A DNA stretch of 64,000 nt from an uncultured Prevotellaceae bacterium (GTDB taxonomy: Bacteria > Bacteroidota > Bacteroidia > Bacteroidales > Bacteroidaceae), in contig CACZGH010000010.1 in NCBI GenBank assembly GCA_902780635.1, forward strand, positions 1 to 64,000, in the 5' to 3' direction. A program made the translations under genes and the position numbers. Positions 52,311-62,048 of the stretch are shown one piece after another. The notes under the pieces are model-generated. The model was not told where the DNA came from. It did no database searches and saw nothing but the letters and a program-made list of their open reading frames with translations. How positions within the stretch are numbered: position 1 is the first letter of the stretch; each line of letters opens with the position of its first letter.

Positions 52311-53567
52311 TTAAAATGAAAACAACTCTTTTGACAAAAGACATCTGTCATGAAATTTAAGCACAGACTTCTGACCTGCTTGTGCCATCGTCTCATATTT
52401 CTCCCTGCTTATTAGAATATCATGCAAAATATCAATTACCTCTTGTGGGTACTTATATTCTATGCAAGAAACGCCATGCTCCACTGCAATATTTTCCATT
52501 GCATACGGAGTACCTATCACTAACAACCCATTGGCCAAAGCGTCAAGCACCTTTCCTTTTGTACCAGTTCCAATCGTGATTGGCGTAATCTGAATGTCAT
52601 GCTTACATATTTCTTCGATATAGTCAGGTGCAAATGTGATATGATTCACACCCCATCCTGCATCATGCAACGCTTTCACATGCTTCTCCCAACCTTTTCC
52701 TAAGAAAGTAATGGAATAATGACTACGCAAGAAGTCATCATTTCGGTTACCGTTAGAGTTAGGGTTACCGTTAAGGTTAGCATTAGCAACCAATCTCTCC
52801 ATGAGCAAATCCGCTTCCTGCTGCATATACAAATCATATCTCCCCGCTATCAACAATTTCATTTTAGGCCGATGAAACTTTTTTACATTATCGTTAGGGT
52901 TAGGATTAACGTTATCCTTAACTTCATAATGCGGATGTATCAAAAACCTTGTCCTCACCTTTGGGTTCAAGTGGCGCAAGTGACATACATCTTCTTCACC
53001 TACAGCCAAATAAGTGTAGTTTTCATCCGATGGGAATTCTCGTTCCATCCTTGCATATTTGCGATACATCAATGCACATTTCCAGAAATGCATTGTGCTT
53101 TTCAAAACAAAACGTTGACCCATCATGCGATAATAATACAATGATTCTGTATCTGGCCCCAAATGCAAACGTCTAGATTTAGGAAATTGTTTAACAATCC
53201 CCAACAATTCCTCACCATATACCCAAATTACATCTGGGCTATATTCATTTACCCAACATTTCCATTCTTTAGAAAGCCTAATATAGCAAAGATATGGCAA
53301 TCTGAGAAAAACTCTTAAAAATAACAAATGCAGTTTGAACATCCATTTATACCAAGAAGGAAGTTGCAGACAGTGAATCTTAGCGTGAAGTTGTTGCCCT
53401 ATCTTTTCTATTTCTGCATTACTTATGCCGTTAGCATTAAAGGACAAAACTTCCACTTCGATATTAGCATCCCTTTCCACTAACAAATGAAATGGAAGAG
53501 CTGATGCTCCACGAATATTTTCAGCTGAAGGAGTATTATATGTTAAAAGAAGTAATTTTTGATTCAT
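52311..53567 (-). CDS. Probable GT-B glycosyltransferase carrying Asn-rich repeats
   Basis: A 418-residue protein. The C-terminal half looks like a GT4-type donor domain: KLLIAGRYDLYMQQEADLL near 236, FLGKGWEKHVKAL near 289, DYIEEICKHDIQITPITIGT near 317 and KGKVLDALANGLLVIGTPYA near 339. Two Asn-rich insertions interrupt it, NVNPNPNDNVKK (about 216-227) and NANLNGNPNSNGNRND (about 261-275), encoded by hexanucleotide repeats. The rest of the frame is intact. The upstream gap of 91 nt is the second largest in the cluster. Confidence 0.8.
   Translation of the reverse strand: MNQKLLLLTYNTPSAENIRGASALPFHLLVERDANIEVEVLSFNANGISNAEIEKIGQQLHAKIHCLQLPSWYKWMFKLHLLFLRVFLRLPYLCYIRLSKEWKCWVNEYSPDVIWVYGEELLGIVKQFPKSRRLHLGPDTESLYYYRMMGQRFVLKSTMHFWKCALMYRKYARMEREFPSDENYTYLAVGEEDVCHLRHLNPKVRTRFLIHPHYEVKDNVNPNPNDNVKKFHRPKMKLLIAGRYDLYMQQEADLLMERLVANANLNGNPNSNGNRNDDFLRSHYSITFLGKGWEKHVKALHDAGWGVNHITFAPDYIEEICKHDIQITPITIGTGTKGKVLDALANGLLVIGTPYAMENIAVEHGVSCIEYKYPQEVIDILHDILISREKYETMAQAGQKSVLKFHDRCLLSKELFSF
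52746..52787. repeat. Seven GTTANN hexamers inside a glycosyltransferase gene
   Basis: GTTACC, GTTAGA, GTTAGG, GTTACC, GTTAAG, GTTAGC and ATTAGC follow without gaps. Read on the coding strand each is NNTAAC, giving an X-Asn dipeptide. Confidence 0.88.
52887..52922. repeat. Six (G/A/C)TTANN hexamers in the same gene
   Basis: ATTATC, GTTAGG, GTTAGG, ATTAAC, GTTATC and CTTAAC, encoding VKDNVNPNPNDN-like sequence on the minus strand. Same unit as 52746-52787 and as the intergenic 17991-18014. Confidence 0.85.
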
Positions 53568-53658
53568 TATTATTTCTAGTATTGCGAAATGTATAGATTG
53601 CTATTTGAACATTATTATCAGAATCCATTCACAATTAAATAACATGGTGGTAGGATGG

Positions 53659-54642
53659 TCATTTTAACAGAAATTCGAAATTCAAAATCAATACGGCCAA
53701 CTTCTTTTTCCATGAACTGAAGGGAACTTTCATTGGATAAAGGTGGTTCTCTTTAAGCTTTTCAATGACAGCCTTGTTAATTCCAATAGGTCTCCATTCT
53801 TTCCGTTTTTTAAATAATTTATATACGCATCCAAATAAAGCGCCATCTGCATATTGGCGTATCTTTTGAGATAGTTCTCTATCTGTTATTGCAAAGGACT
53901 GTGCCAACTGTTGGAATGACTTGATAATCTCTACTTTATCTGATTCATATTTTATTCGTTTGTTAATATCTTTTGATTTACTAGTTGAACCTTCATGATG
54001 TATGTAAATATACGGATTGAGTCTTGAAAAATAGACATCATTTGCATGAGAAAAGAGTCTATATGATAATTCAACATCTTGCTGAGTTATACCTCTTTTA
54101 AATAATAGGTTATTGTCTAATAATAGACTTCTTCTGATCACAAAAGCACACACAGAAGACGGCATATATCCCATTATGATTGCTTCTCTTCCTTTTATAA
54201 CTATATTATGTGTTACTCTTGGCTGTTTACATTCAAATGAAATAAAAGTACCTTTCTCAGTTTCTTGTCTTAACAAGAATGCAAGGATATCTAAAGTAGG
54301 TAATGAACTTAACAAAGAAAACAAATCAATCAATGAATTGTCAAGTTTGTCATCTCCATCGACAAACCAAACATACTCACCTTTTGCTTTCTCCAGTCCA
54401 TAATTACGTGCCACACTCTGCCCTTGATTCTCCTGAGTAAGATAGGTAAAATTATTATGAGCGGACACATATTTTTGAGCTATCTCCGGACCCTTGTCTT
54501 TTGAGCCATCATTAATGATGATTACTTCGTATTCATCTTTTGGCAAATCCGACTCCAAAATAGAATCCAAACAATCATTGATGTACTTCTCACAGTTGTA
54601 CATCGGGATGATAATACTCAATTTATACTTATAGTCTTCCAT
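53659..54642 (-). CDS. Glycosyltransferase family 2
   Basis: A 327-residue GT-A enzyme: KLSIIIPMYNCEKYINDCLD near 7, YEVIIINDGSKDKGPEIAQ near 38, LTQENQGQSVARNYGLEKAK near 68 and EYVWFVDGDDKLD near 90 with the metal-binding Asp pair. The C-terminal region has a basic helical end (FSSWKKKLAVLILNFEFLLK) that may sit at the membrane. Its start overlaps the end of the UDP-sugar dehydrogenase gene by 14 nt. The stretch around it is visibly more A+T-rich than the housekeeping genes. Confidence 0.9.
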   Translation of the reverse strand: MEDYKYKLSIIIPMYNCEKYINDCLDSILESDLPKDEYEVIIINDGSKDKGPEIAQKYVSAHNNFTYLTQENQGQSVARNYGLEKAKGEYVWFVDGDDKLDNSLIDLFSLLSSLPTLDILAFLLRQETEKGTFISFECKQPRVTHNIVIKGREAIIMGYMPSSVCAFVIRRSLLLDNNLLFKRGITQQDVELSYRLFSHANDVYFSRLNPYIYIHHEGSTSKSKDINKRIKYESDKVEIIKSFQQLAQSFAITDRELSQKIRQYADGALFGCVYKLFKKRKEWRPIGINKAVIEKLKENHLYPMKVPFSSWKKKLAVLILNFEFLLK

Positions 54643-55915
54643 CTATTAAGTCTCTATCTAACACACCCTTCACATCATAGACCACACCTACTGAAGAATC
54701 CTTCAGGAATTCTCGTATATTCTGACCTTCGAATTGTTTATGGGCAACACATAAAATGACCGTATCAAATTGGCCTTCTAATTGTTGCATTTGGCCATTG
54801 AATATTTCTATGCCATATTCTTTCTTTACTCTTTCTGTATTAGCCCAAGGGTCAAAGATGGTGATATTATGTGTGTACTCAGATAAAGTGGTATAAATAT
54901 CAACTATTTTCGTATTACGAATGTCTGGACAATTCTCTTTAAAGGTGATGCCGAGGAGAAGAATCTTTGCATCTTTCACCATCACACCCTTCTTGTTCAT
55001 CAGCTTGATGGTCTGGTTGGCCACATACTCACCCATGCCATCATTCAGACGGCGGGCATTGCTCATTATACGGGGCAAAACACCATATACTTGCGCCTTC
55101 TGAATCAAATAATAGGGATCTACACTGATACAGTGACCGCCTACGAGCCCAGGACTCAGTTTGATGAAGTTCCACTTCGAAGATGCTGCTTCTATAGCAT
55201 CATGTGTATCTATACCCATAGCATTGAAAATCTTAGCCAACTCGTTCATAAAGGCGATATTCACATCACGTTGACTATTCTCAATAATCTTTGATGCCTC
55301 AGCGACTTTAATTGAAGGTGCCTTGTGTGTGCCATTAATCAAGACGGCATTATAGACGCTATCCACCAAATCAGCAATCTCGGGTGTCGAGCCAGAAGTC
55401 ACCTTCTTAATTTTTTCTACAGTATGAAGTTTATCTCCGGGATTGATTCGCTCAGGAGAATATCCCGCAAAAAAATCCACATTGAACTTTAAGCCAGAAA
55501 CTTGTTCTACAACAGGCAAGCATTCCTCTTCAGTTACACCAGGATAGACTGTTGACTCATATACTACTACGTCACCTTTAGAAATCACTTTTCCTATGGT
55601 TTCTGATGCTCCCCAAAGAGGTTTCAGGTCAGGCCGGTTATTCTCGTCAACGGGAGTAGGAACAGCAACCACATAAAAATTACAGTCCCTAATAATCTCA
55701 AGGTTTGTTGTACAGAAAAAACTATTCTTATTGATGGCTTCCTGTAATAATTCGTCAGAAACCTCCAACGTGGTATCATGACCATTCATGAGTTCGTCCA
55801 CACGGCTCTGATTCATGTCATAGCCAACCGTTGAAAATTTAGTTGAAAACAACCGAGCCAATGGCAGACCTACATATCCTAAACCGATTACGGCAATTTT
55901 GATTTCTTTCATCAT
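54629..55915 (-). CDS. UDP-sugar 6-dehydrogenase (TviB/VipA-like)
   Basis: A 428-residue enzyme that oxidises a UDP-N-acetylhexosamine at C6 to the uronic acid, supplying a sugar for the polymer. NAD-binding GLGYVGLPLARLF (near 11), VAVPTPVDENNRPDL (near 87), YESTVYPGVTEEECLP (near 119), FAGYSPERINPGDKLHT (near 149) and the active-site Cys in LVGGHCISVDPYY (near 260). The order of segments fits the UDP-GlcNAc/GalNAc dehydrogenase group rather than UDP-glucose dehydrogenase, but this call is from memory of motifs. It leaves an acidic repeat unit as the likely product. Confidence 0.93.
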   Translation of the reverse strand: MMKEIKIAVIGLGYVGLPLARLFSTKFSTVGYDMNQSRVDELMNGHDTTLEVSDELLQEAINKNSFFCTTNLEIIRDCNFYVVAVPTPVDENNRPDLKPLWGASETIGKVISKGDVVVYESTVYPGVTEEECLPVVEQVSGLKFNVDFFAGYSPERINPGDKLHTVEKIKKVTSGSTPEIADLVDSVYNAVLINGTHKAPSIKVAEASKIIENSQRDVNIAFMNELAKIFNAMGIDTHDAIEAASSKWNFIKLSPGLVGGHCISVDPYYLIQKAQVYGVLPRIMSNARRLNDGMGEYVANQTIKLMNKKGVMVKDAKILLLGITFKENCPDIRNTKIVDIYTTLSEYTHNITIFDPWANTERVKKEYGIEIFNGQMQQLEGQFDTVILCVAHKQFEGQNIREFLKDSSVGVVYDVKGVLDRDLIDGRL

Positions 55916-55935
55916 CTATTTTATCACTATAATTC

Positions 55936-56844
55936 TCAAATGGAAATGCTATCATTCAATATTTTCGTAAATTTCTCTGCCCCTAATTCAGAAAGATGGG
56001 CATCATCGAAGAAATCATCATCAACAAAACGATTATCATCTTCTAGATTAATATATTGAAAGGGAAACTGTTCCTTGTAGGATACGATTTTCTCTTGTAA
56101 AAATACTTTTTGTTCCAAATTCATTTCATCAAAACATGACCAATATTGAGGAGGCGAAACCAAGACCAACTTGATATGCTTTGACTGTAAAAGAGAACCT
56201 ATTTTCATCAGATATTCTTCTCCCCAAACAAACATTTCGTTTTTGTTAGAAGTATTTAAAGTGTAAGCCTTCAACATATTAGCTTCGATTTTTTTCTGCT
56301 GACGATCTTTCAAGTTGTGGGAGTTACGCATTCCCAATGAATCACACCCCACTATGTCTATATGATGCAAATAATAACTTGTAATTTTTTCGAAAGCTCT
56401 CTTTGGATAAAAACACTCATATCTATAATGTATGGGGATTGTATGATTGAAATTAAGATTCATATACTCATAATAAAATGTGCTTCGTTCGTTAAAATCG
56501 TCAGAGTCAAAATCTTTGACACTCACATAGCCAATTGGCAGAATGACCATCTTCAGATTGGGCATATAAGGCAGAAGTTCACTAAGCAAATAATAATCCT
56601 CCTTATAGAATTGTGATGAGTTGCAAAGATTGAAAGAATGCATTCTAAATGCCTCAGGCATAAAATCATCATATAATTGAGAATGGCCTAATGCTATCGC
56701 CTCAATACTATTCCCGTTCGTCTCAATATATTTATATTTATAACTATATGAGTTTGGTATTGTATGCACCATTATTTCCAATGCAGCAAAGAAAACTGCT
56801 ACAGGAACAAGAAAGGCAAGAATGCATAATAGAAACCTTTTCAT
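55936..56844 (-). CDS. SGNH-like membrane-anchored partner of the MBOAT acyltransferase
   Basis: A 302-residue protein with one N-terminal membrane segment (FLLCILAFLVPVAVFFAALE). The soluble part shows the block I-like ALGHSQLYDDF near 50 and a C-terminal DDAHLSELGAEKF near 284 with an Asp-x-x-His-like pair, as in SGNH/AlgX-DltD type acyl-transfer proteins. The start at 56844 (MKRFLLC) is chosen since it is 2 nt past the MBOAT stop; the frame is open to 56886. Function is inferred mainly from the MBOAT neighbour: transfer of O-acetyl groups to the polysaccharide. Confidence 0.7.
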   Translation of the reverse strand: MKRFLLCILAFLVPVAVFFAALEIMVHTIPNSYSYKYKYIETNGNSIEAIALGHSQLYDDFMPEAFRMHSFNLCNSSQFYKEDYYLLSELLPYMPNLKMVILPIGYVSVKDFDSDDFNERSTFYYEYMNLNFNHTIPIHYRYECFYPKRAFEKITSYYLHHIDIVGCDSLGMRNSHNLKDRQQKKIEANMLKAYTLNTSNKNEMFVWGEEYLMKIGSLLQSKHIKLVLVSPPQYWSCFDEMNLEQKVFLQEKIVSYKEQFPFQYINLEDDNRFVDDDFFDDAHLSELGAEKFTKILNDSISI

Positions 56845-56845
56845 T

Positions 56846-58291
56846 TCAGAATTGGAAATATATAAAAGTCTGGCTATCGCCAGCAAACCTCATAATGACA
56901 AACAAAATTAGATAGTATACAGACCATCTGGCAAGGCGGTGACGAAAGAGATTATTAACAGAGAACTGCAAAGCATGTTGTTTATCACGCTGTAACCATT
57001 CTATGCAAATCAAAGCAATTCCAAAGGTTAAACCATGACAGCTATAAACAGGATGTGCCTCATAGAATGGATTCTTCATCATGGTTGACAGGTAGGAGAC
57101 GGCCTGAGATATAGACTCGGCACGAAAAATAATCCATCCTATGACAGCAAAACAGAACGTCAGAATCAACTGTATGGATTCTTTAACATTGGGAAGATAG
57201 CGTCTGAAAGCCACCACTTCTTTGTATTTTGTGTTGATGCCAAAGATGTTGTAAACAGCCAGCAAGGTGGCGTGGAACAATCCCCAACATACAAAAGTCC
57301 AATTGGCTCCATGCCATAGACCGCTAATACCCCAAACGACATAAACGTTACGAATGATTTTCAATTTATCACACCGGCTGCCACCTAGCGGGAAATAAAT
57401 GTAATCTCGAAACCATGTAGTCAAAGATATGTGCCAACGTCGCCAAAACTCAGGTATGCTGCGTGAGAAATAGGGAAAATTGAAGTTCCGCATCAGATTA
57501 AAGCCAAACAGGCGTGCACAGCCTATTGCGATGTCGGAATATCCCGAAAAGTCGCAATAAATCTGTAATGAAAACACCACTCCGAGCATGAAAAGCGTCA
57601 GTCCTGACAATTCCTGATATTGCCCCCAAAACTCATTCACTATCATAGCACAATTGTCAGCAACGACTAATTTCTTTAGGAATCCCCACAACATCTGCCT
57701 CAAACCATCTACTGCATTAGCATAGTTAAATTGACGATTATGTTGAAATTGAGGGAGTAGATTCGTGGCCCTTTCTATTGGACCAGCCACTAACTGCGGA
57801 AAGAAGCTGATATAGGCAAAAAATTCAATTATATCGTGAGTGGCTGGCAGTTTTCTTTGATAGACATCAATGGTATAGCTCAAAGCTTGAAACGTATAGA
57901 AACTGATACCTACAGGCAAGATAACCTTCATTGTCACCCAGTCAAGTTGGTAGTCAAGAGTCGTTCTGAATAACGCCTCTAAATTTTCAACGAAGAAGTT
58001 GTAATATTTAAAGATTCCCAAAATGGTCAGATTCAGCACAATATTACCGGCACTCACCATCCTTTGCCACCGTCGTCGCCCGACATATCTTTCTAACAGC
58101 AAACCGCTACCATAGCTGCAAAACGATGTAAAGACAATGAGCAAGAGGAAACGCCAATCCCACCATCCATAGAACACATAGCTTGCGATAACAACCAAAA
58201 GGTTTTGCCATCGTCTGCCTCGGAACAAGAACCAATAGAGCAGGAACACTATTGGCAGGAATATTAAGAATTCTACTGAGTTAAAGAGCAT
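56846..58291 (-). CDS. MBOAT-family O-acyltransferase (AlgI-like)
   Basis: A 481-residue membrane protein that moves acyl groups across the inner membrane for O-acetylation of the polymer. It begins MLFNSVEFLIFLPIVFLLYW as AlgI/DltB relatives do, with QLVAGPIERA near 168, YCDFSGYSDIAIGCARLFGF near 250, RRWHISLTTWFRDYIYFPLG near 289 and GLWHGANWTFVCWGLFHA near 324, including the catalytic His. The downstream SGNH-like gene is 1 nt away and the WbsX-like gene upstream overlaps by 11 nt. Confidence 0.93.
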   Translation of the reverse strand: MLFNSVEFLIFLPIVFLLYWFLFRGRRWQNLLVVIASYVFYGWWDWRFLLLIVFTSFCSYGSGLLLERYVGRRRWQRMVSAGNIVLNLTILGIFKYYNFFVENLEALFRTTLDYQLDWVTMKVILPVGISFYTFQALSYTIDVYQRKLPATHDIIEFFAYISFFPQLVAGPIERATNLLPQFQHNRQFNYANAVDGLRQMLWGFLKKLVVADNCAMIVNEFWGQYQELSGLTLFMLGVVFSLQIYCDFSGYSDIAIGCARLFGFNLMRNFNFPYFSRSIPEFWRRWHISLTTWFRDYIYFPLGGSRCDKLKIIRNVYVVWGISGLWHGANWTFVCWGLFHATLLAVYNIFGINTKYKEVVAFRRYLPNVKESIQLILTFCFAVIGWIIFRAESISQAVSYLSTMMKNPFYEAHPVYSCHGLTFGIALICIEWLQRDKQHALQFSVNNLFRHRLARWSVYYLILFVIMRFAGDSQTFIYFQF

Positions 58292-59399
58292 CTCCGTAGG
58301 TATCGAGTGTGGTTCTAAGTGCTTCTATGAATCCCTTCCCGTGGTCAAAATCGGGCTCCATGTAATTACCCTCTCCCCATTCATTCCATGACTTTAAAAT
58401 GATTATCTGTTTCTCTTTGGGTTTATCCTTTATTGCATTCAATGCATCCTTTACATTCTCCGCAAAATATTTGGGTTGTGAATTGTAGAAAATGACATTT
58501 GCTTTGTCACCACTCCTAGGACTATGATCCCATTGAGGCACAATTTGCGGTATCACATCAGGGTCGTACTCAACAGGTGTTACGAGACGCTTATAGATTT
58601 TTGCATAATCTCTGGCACCTCTTGGTATACCTGTAACAAATTGTTTGATAACTCTTATCACACGAGAAGTGTATTTTTGAAAGATATTCATCTTCATATA
58701 ATCTTCTGTCCACAGAGTTGATTGCCTTATGTAGGTGACAGCGTCAAACCCCATCTTCAAAAATTCATTTTTGTCTTTGAAGAATTCTGTCGTACTTGTA
58801 ACGAGATACAAATCAGGAAAGCCCTCTTGTTTTGCCCATTTCCTAAAATTGTCAATATAGGTAGAGGGGACAGACATACCTTCATATATCAGGAAAAAAG
58901 GCTTGCCATCTATTTTCAAATATCTAGGGTCGTTGAATGCCTTTAATAGGAATTTAAAATGCATACGCGCATCTTCTTCACCTGGATATGTTTGTTGAAT
59001 CAGCAGTTTATCCTTACCTAGTGTTTTATCCCATGCTTTTGCATACCATGAGTGATTGGCCCAACCGAGACAAAAAGGGAAATCTGGTTTTCCTGACTCT
59101 AAGACTTCATCAAAGACCCTTTCAAGAAGTCTCCTACCATTACCAAACCAATAATGCCAATAACAAAAAGCGGTGACACCAGCCTCACATGCCAACTGTG
59201 CTTGTTTCTCTCTCACATCTGGAAGGCGGAGATCATAATAGCCCAAATCTGCTGGAACACGAGGCTGTTGATGCCCTTTCCACAAAGGTTTTGCTCGCCC
59301 CACATTGGTCCACTCTGTAAATCCTGGCCCCCACCATTCATCATTTTCCTTGAAAGGATAAAACTGGGGAAGATAATATGCAATAATTGTCGGTTTCAT
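58281..59399 (-). CDS. WbsX-like protein with GH99-type domain
   Basis: A 372-residue protein starting MKPTIIAYYLPQFYPFKEND, the hallmark of WbsX-like proteins. Further matches: WWGPGFTEWTNVGRAKPLW near 22, AGVTAFCYWHYWFGNGRRLL near 73, FPFCLGWANHSWYAKAWD near 106 and ILKSWNEWGEGNYMEPD near 337. The fold is that of family GH99 endo-mannosidase; many O-antigen and capsule clusters carry it, and whether it acts as transferase, hydrolase or both is unresolved. It overlaps the MBOAT gene by 11 nt. Confidence 0.9.
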   Translation of the reverse strand: MKPTIIAYYLPQFYPFKENDEWWGPGFTEWTNVGRAKPLWKGHQQPRVPADLGYYDLRLPDVREKQAQLACEAGVTAFCYWHYWFGNGRRLLERVFDEVLESGKPDFPFCLGWANHSWYAKAWDKTLGKDKLLIQQTYPGEEDARMHFKFLLKAFNDPRYLKIDGKPFFLIYEGMSVPSTYIDNFRKWAKQEGFPDLYLVTSTTEFFKDKNEFLKMGFDAVTYIRQSTLWTEDYMKMNIFQKYTSRVIRVIKQFVTGIPRGARDYAKIYKRLVTPVEYDPDVIPQIVPQWDHSPRSGDKANVIFYNSQPKYFAENVKDALNAIKDKPKEKQIIILKSWNEWGEGNYMEPDFDHGKGFIEALRTTLDTYGDAL

Positions 59400-59402
59400 G
59401 TT

Positions 59403-60452
59403 TTAATTACTACTATTGATTCTATACCTGCATATTGCTTTTAACAATGGCATGGCCAACTTTGATTTCATCATTATTCCAAACAGACGAAATTTAAAAG
59501 AGCTCTTTCCTTTTCTTTGAAAAAAAGCCAAGATTTCAGGATAGTCTTCCTCTATTTGGTTTGCAATGATATAACAGTAATATGCATTGAGGAAATAATC
59601 CAAGCCTGTAGGATACTTATCTCGAAGGTTGAATTTGTCAAAATAATATTTTTGTGTGGAATAAGCGCCATGAGCAAATGAATACTGTTTCGCGATGGAT
59701 GTTTGCTTTGTTGCACTTCCCTTATGCTTGCCATAAACGCAAGTTACTTTATCCATATAATACACTTTAGAATGTAAAAAGGCTTCTAAAGCAAGAATAA
59801 AAGACATGTCTATGGATTCGGGGCCATGATAGCCATTCATTAGTTCACCAAAAGGAATCCTGCATACCCAAGACATTGGAGCTATATATGCAGCGTTTAC
59901 AAGATGTTGCTCAAAAGAAGTAATGATTGGTTTAATACCATTCTCAAATGCCGCATGAATGTATTCTCCTGTTTCATATTGATGAATGTCATAATCTGTA
60001 TAGACTAGCCCATAATCAGGATTTTGGTCCAAGAAATCGACTTCTTCCTGCAATTTGTTGTCGTAAATCCAATAATCATCACATTCACACATTGCCCAAT
60101 AATTAGCTTTGTCCATCCATTCAGAAACTATGGGCACTTTCGATTTCTTTATTTGATAGAAATTATACTTAAGATAAACCACTGCCAAAAAGAAATTGAC
60201 ATTCTTCTTATGTTGTCTTAAGAGGACAACAGCATCATCTGTTTCGTCATTGGCATTGTTATTATCTACTACAAAATGCTCTTCCAAGTATTCATTTATA
60301 ATCTCACGTGTGCCATCTGTAGAAGCATCATCAAAGATAACAGCAAGAAACTTGAAGTCTGTCACTTGTGATGACATGCCATCGAGTGTCCTTTTTAAAT
60401 AAGGTGCATGATTGTAACATAAAGAAAATATGGATACTTTATATTCTTTCAT
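59403..60452 (-). CDS. Glycosyltransferase family 2
   Basis: A 349-residue GT-A enzyme: VSIFSLCYNHAPYLKRTLDG near 5, VIFDDASTDGTREIINEYL near 38, YWAMCECDDYWIYDNKLQEE near 113 with the metal-binding pair, and GYHGPESIDMSFILALEA near 209. Such CDDYW forms are typical of capsule-cluster GT2 enzymes. It is 3 nt upstream of the WbsX-like gene. Donor sugar unknown; it may be the first or a middle transferase of the repeat unit. Confidence 0.9.
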   Translation of the reverse strand: MKEYKVSIFSLCYNHAPYLKRTLDGMSSQVTDFKFLAVIFDDASTDGTREIINEYLEEHFVVDNNNANDETDDAVVLLRQHKKNVNFFLAVVYLKYNFYQIKKSKVPIVSEWMDKANYWAMCECDDYWIYDNKLQEEVDFLDQNPDYGLVYTDYDIHQYETGEYIHAAFENGIKPIITSFEQHLVNAAYIAPMSWVCRIPFGELMNGYHGPESIDMSFILALEAFLHSKVYYMDKVTCVYGKHKGSATKQTSIAKQYSFAHGAYSTQKYYFDKFNLRDKYPTGLDYFLNAYYCYIIANQIEEDYPEILAFFQRKGKSSFKFRLFGIMMKSKLAMPLLKAICRYRINSSN

Positions 60453-60461
60453 GATGTATGA

Positions 60462-61952
60462 TTATAGAATACCCTTCAATTTATTGAGGGCCTTTATAGC
60501 AATCTCTTTGATTTCAAAGAATTCCGGATTCTTGGTTCGTATGAACAACGTCAGAGATATAGATACACCAAGAATGGAAATAAAAATGAGAATGACAAGA
60601 TTAGCCCAGAAATCATATCCCGAATAGATAACACCTTGTATGATGTGGTAACATATATATGCCATACTGGCTCCTATCAACGATATCAAAAAACTAGGCA
60701 TAATATCTATAACTTGATCCTTGAAAGTATATCCAAGGAGTTTGCCTGAATAATAAGCATTAATATAATAATGAATAACACCTACCACCACACTACTGAT
60801 CAACATCCAATAGATTCCCATGAAGACACCAAGCACAATCGGCACAACCGCAATCGTTTTCTTGTATATCTCCAGTTTAAGAAACAAGTCACTCCTACCA
60901 AGCACTAATAACATGTTTAGATTGATGGAATGGAGGGGGAACAACATCGTGCTAAAAAGAACAATTTGCAAATAATAGGATGCCTCTATCCACTGCGTGC
61001 CCACCAGAACGATAATCATGGGTTTGGCCACTGCCGCCATCAGAAGAGATCCCAAAAAGGAAATAAGCATAGTGGTACGAATCACACGGCGGTATCCTGA
61101 TTTAAGTCGAACTCTATCATCTTGCATCTCGCTTAACACAGGAAATGTAACACGTTGCACAACAACTGTGAGGTTGCTAGATAGTAGCCCATCAAACATC
61201 TTGGCTCGTGTATATTGTCCTAAAGTAGCGGGTTGATAATAACGCCCTATGACAACATTGTATATCTGATTCCATATTGTGGTGATGATATCACTAACTA
61301 AAAGATTAGACCCGAATCCGAAAAGATATCTAAAACTTGTTTTAGAGAAATGAAGACGTGGCATCCATCGATTGACACGGCAGAGCAATATGGTAGAAGT
61401 GACTGTACCGGAAAGACTTTGACCAACAATTGCCCATACTCCTAAACCGGCAAAAGCCATCGCCAGGCCCACAATACTCCTAAGAACTGCTGAAGCGATG
61501 GTAATCATTGCTCGACTCTTAAAATCGATTCGCTTGGTAAGTCGGGTACTTTGGACGATAGAAAAAGCCGAGATCATCATTCCTAAAGAAGAGACCCGAA
61601 TCAGTGCAACAAGTTCTGCTCGCCTAAAATATGACGCAATATACGGAGCTACAAAGAACAAAAGCCAATAAAGAGCAATGCTCATGAATAGATTACAGAC
61701 AAAGACTGTACAATAATCATCTTCTGTTGCATCTTTCTTCCTGATAAGTGCGGTGCCAAAACCTGCACGAATAAAGCAACCACAGATTGCAGTAAAAATT
61801 GAGACGATGCCAATAAGACCGTAATCATCAGGTGTTAGTAATCGGGCAAGGACAAGTCCCACCAGAAACGTTACTGCATAGCTTGAAATATTATCTATTG
61901 CAGACCAGCCTACACCTTTTATGGTTTTTTGTCTTAACGACTTATCTTTCAT
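60462..61952 (-). CDS. Wzx-type polysaccharide flippase
   Basis: A 496-residue protein with about fourteen hydrophobic segments, of the polysaccharide transporter family that flips lipid-linked repeat units. It begins GVGWSAIDNISSYAVTFLVG and carries LARLLTPDDYGLIGIVSIFT near 35, RLTKRIDFKSRAMITIASAV near 131 and IGRYYQPATLGQYTRAKMFD near 228, as in WzxC/TuaB-like proteins. With the EpsG-type polymerase it marks a Wzx/Wzy-type pathway. A 96-nt gap separates it from the upstream ATP-grasp gene. Confidence 0.92.
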   Translation of the reverse strand: MKDKSLRQKTIKGVGWSAIDNISSYAVTFLVGLVLARLLTPDDYGLIGIVSIFTAICGCFIRAGFGTALIRKKDATEDDYCTVFVCNLFMSIALYWLLFFVAPYIASYFRRAELVALIRVSSLGMMISAFSIVQSTRLTKRIDFKSRAMITIASAVLRSIVGLAMAFAGLGVWAIVGQSLSGTVTSTILLCRVNRWMPRLHFSKTSFRYLFGFGSNLLVSDIITTIWNQIYNVVIGRYYQPATLGQYTRAKMFDGLLSSNLTVVVQRVTFPVLSEMQDDRVRLKSGYRRVIRTTMLISFLGSLLMAAVAKPMIIVLVGTQWIEASYYLQIVLFSTMLFPLHSINLNMLLVLGRSDLFLKLEIYKKTIAVVPIVLGVFMGIYWMLISSVVVGVIHYYINAYYSGKLLGYTFKDQVIDIMPSFLISLIGASMAYICYHIIQGVIYSGYDFWANLVILIFISILGVSISLTLFIRTKNPEFFEIKEIAIKALNKLKGIL

Positions 61953-62048
61953 GACATTTTTTGAAGGTTGTTACGATAATCACCAGTTTAAAGAGAACCA
62001 AATACTAAAAGGAAATTACGTCAGCAACCTGTCTCTAATTTTTCAAAA

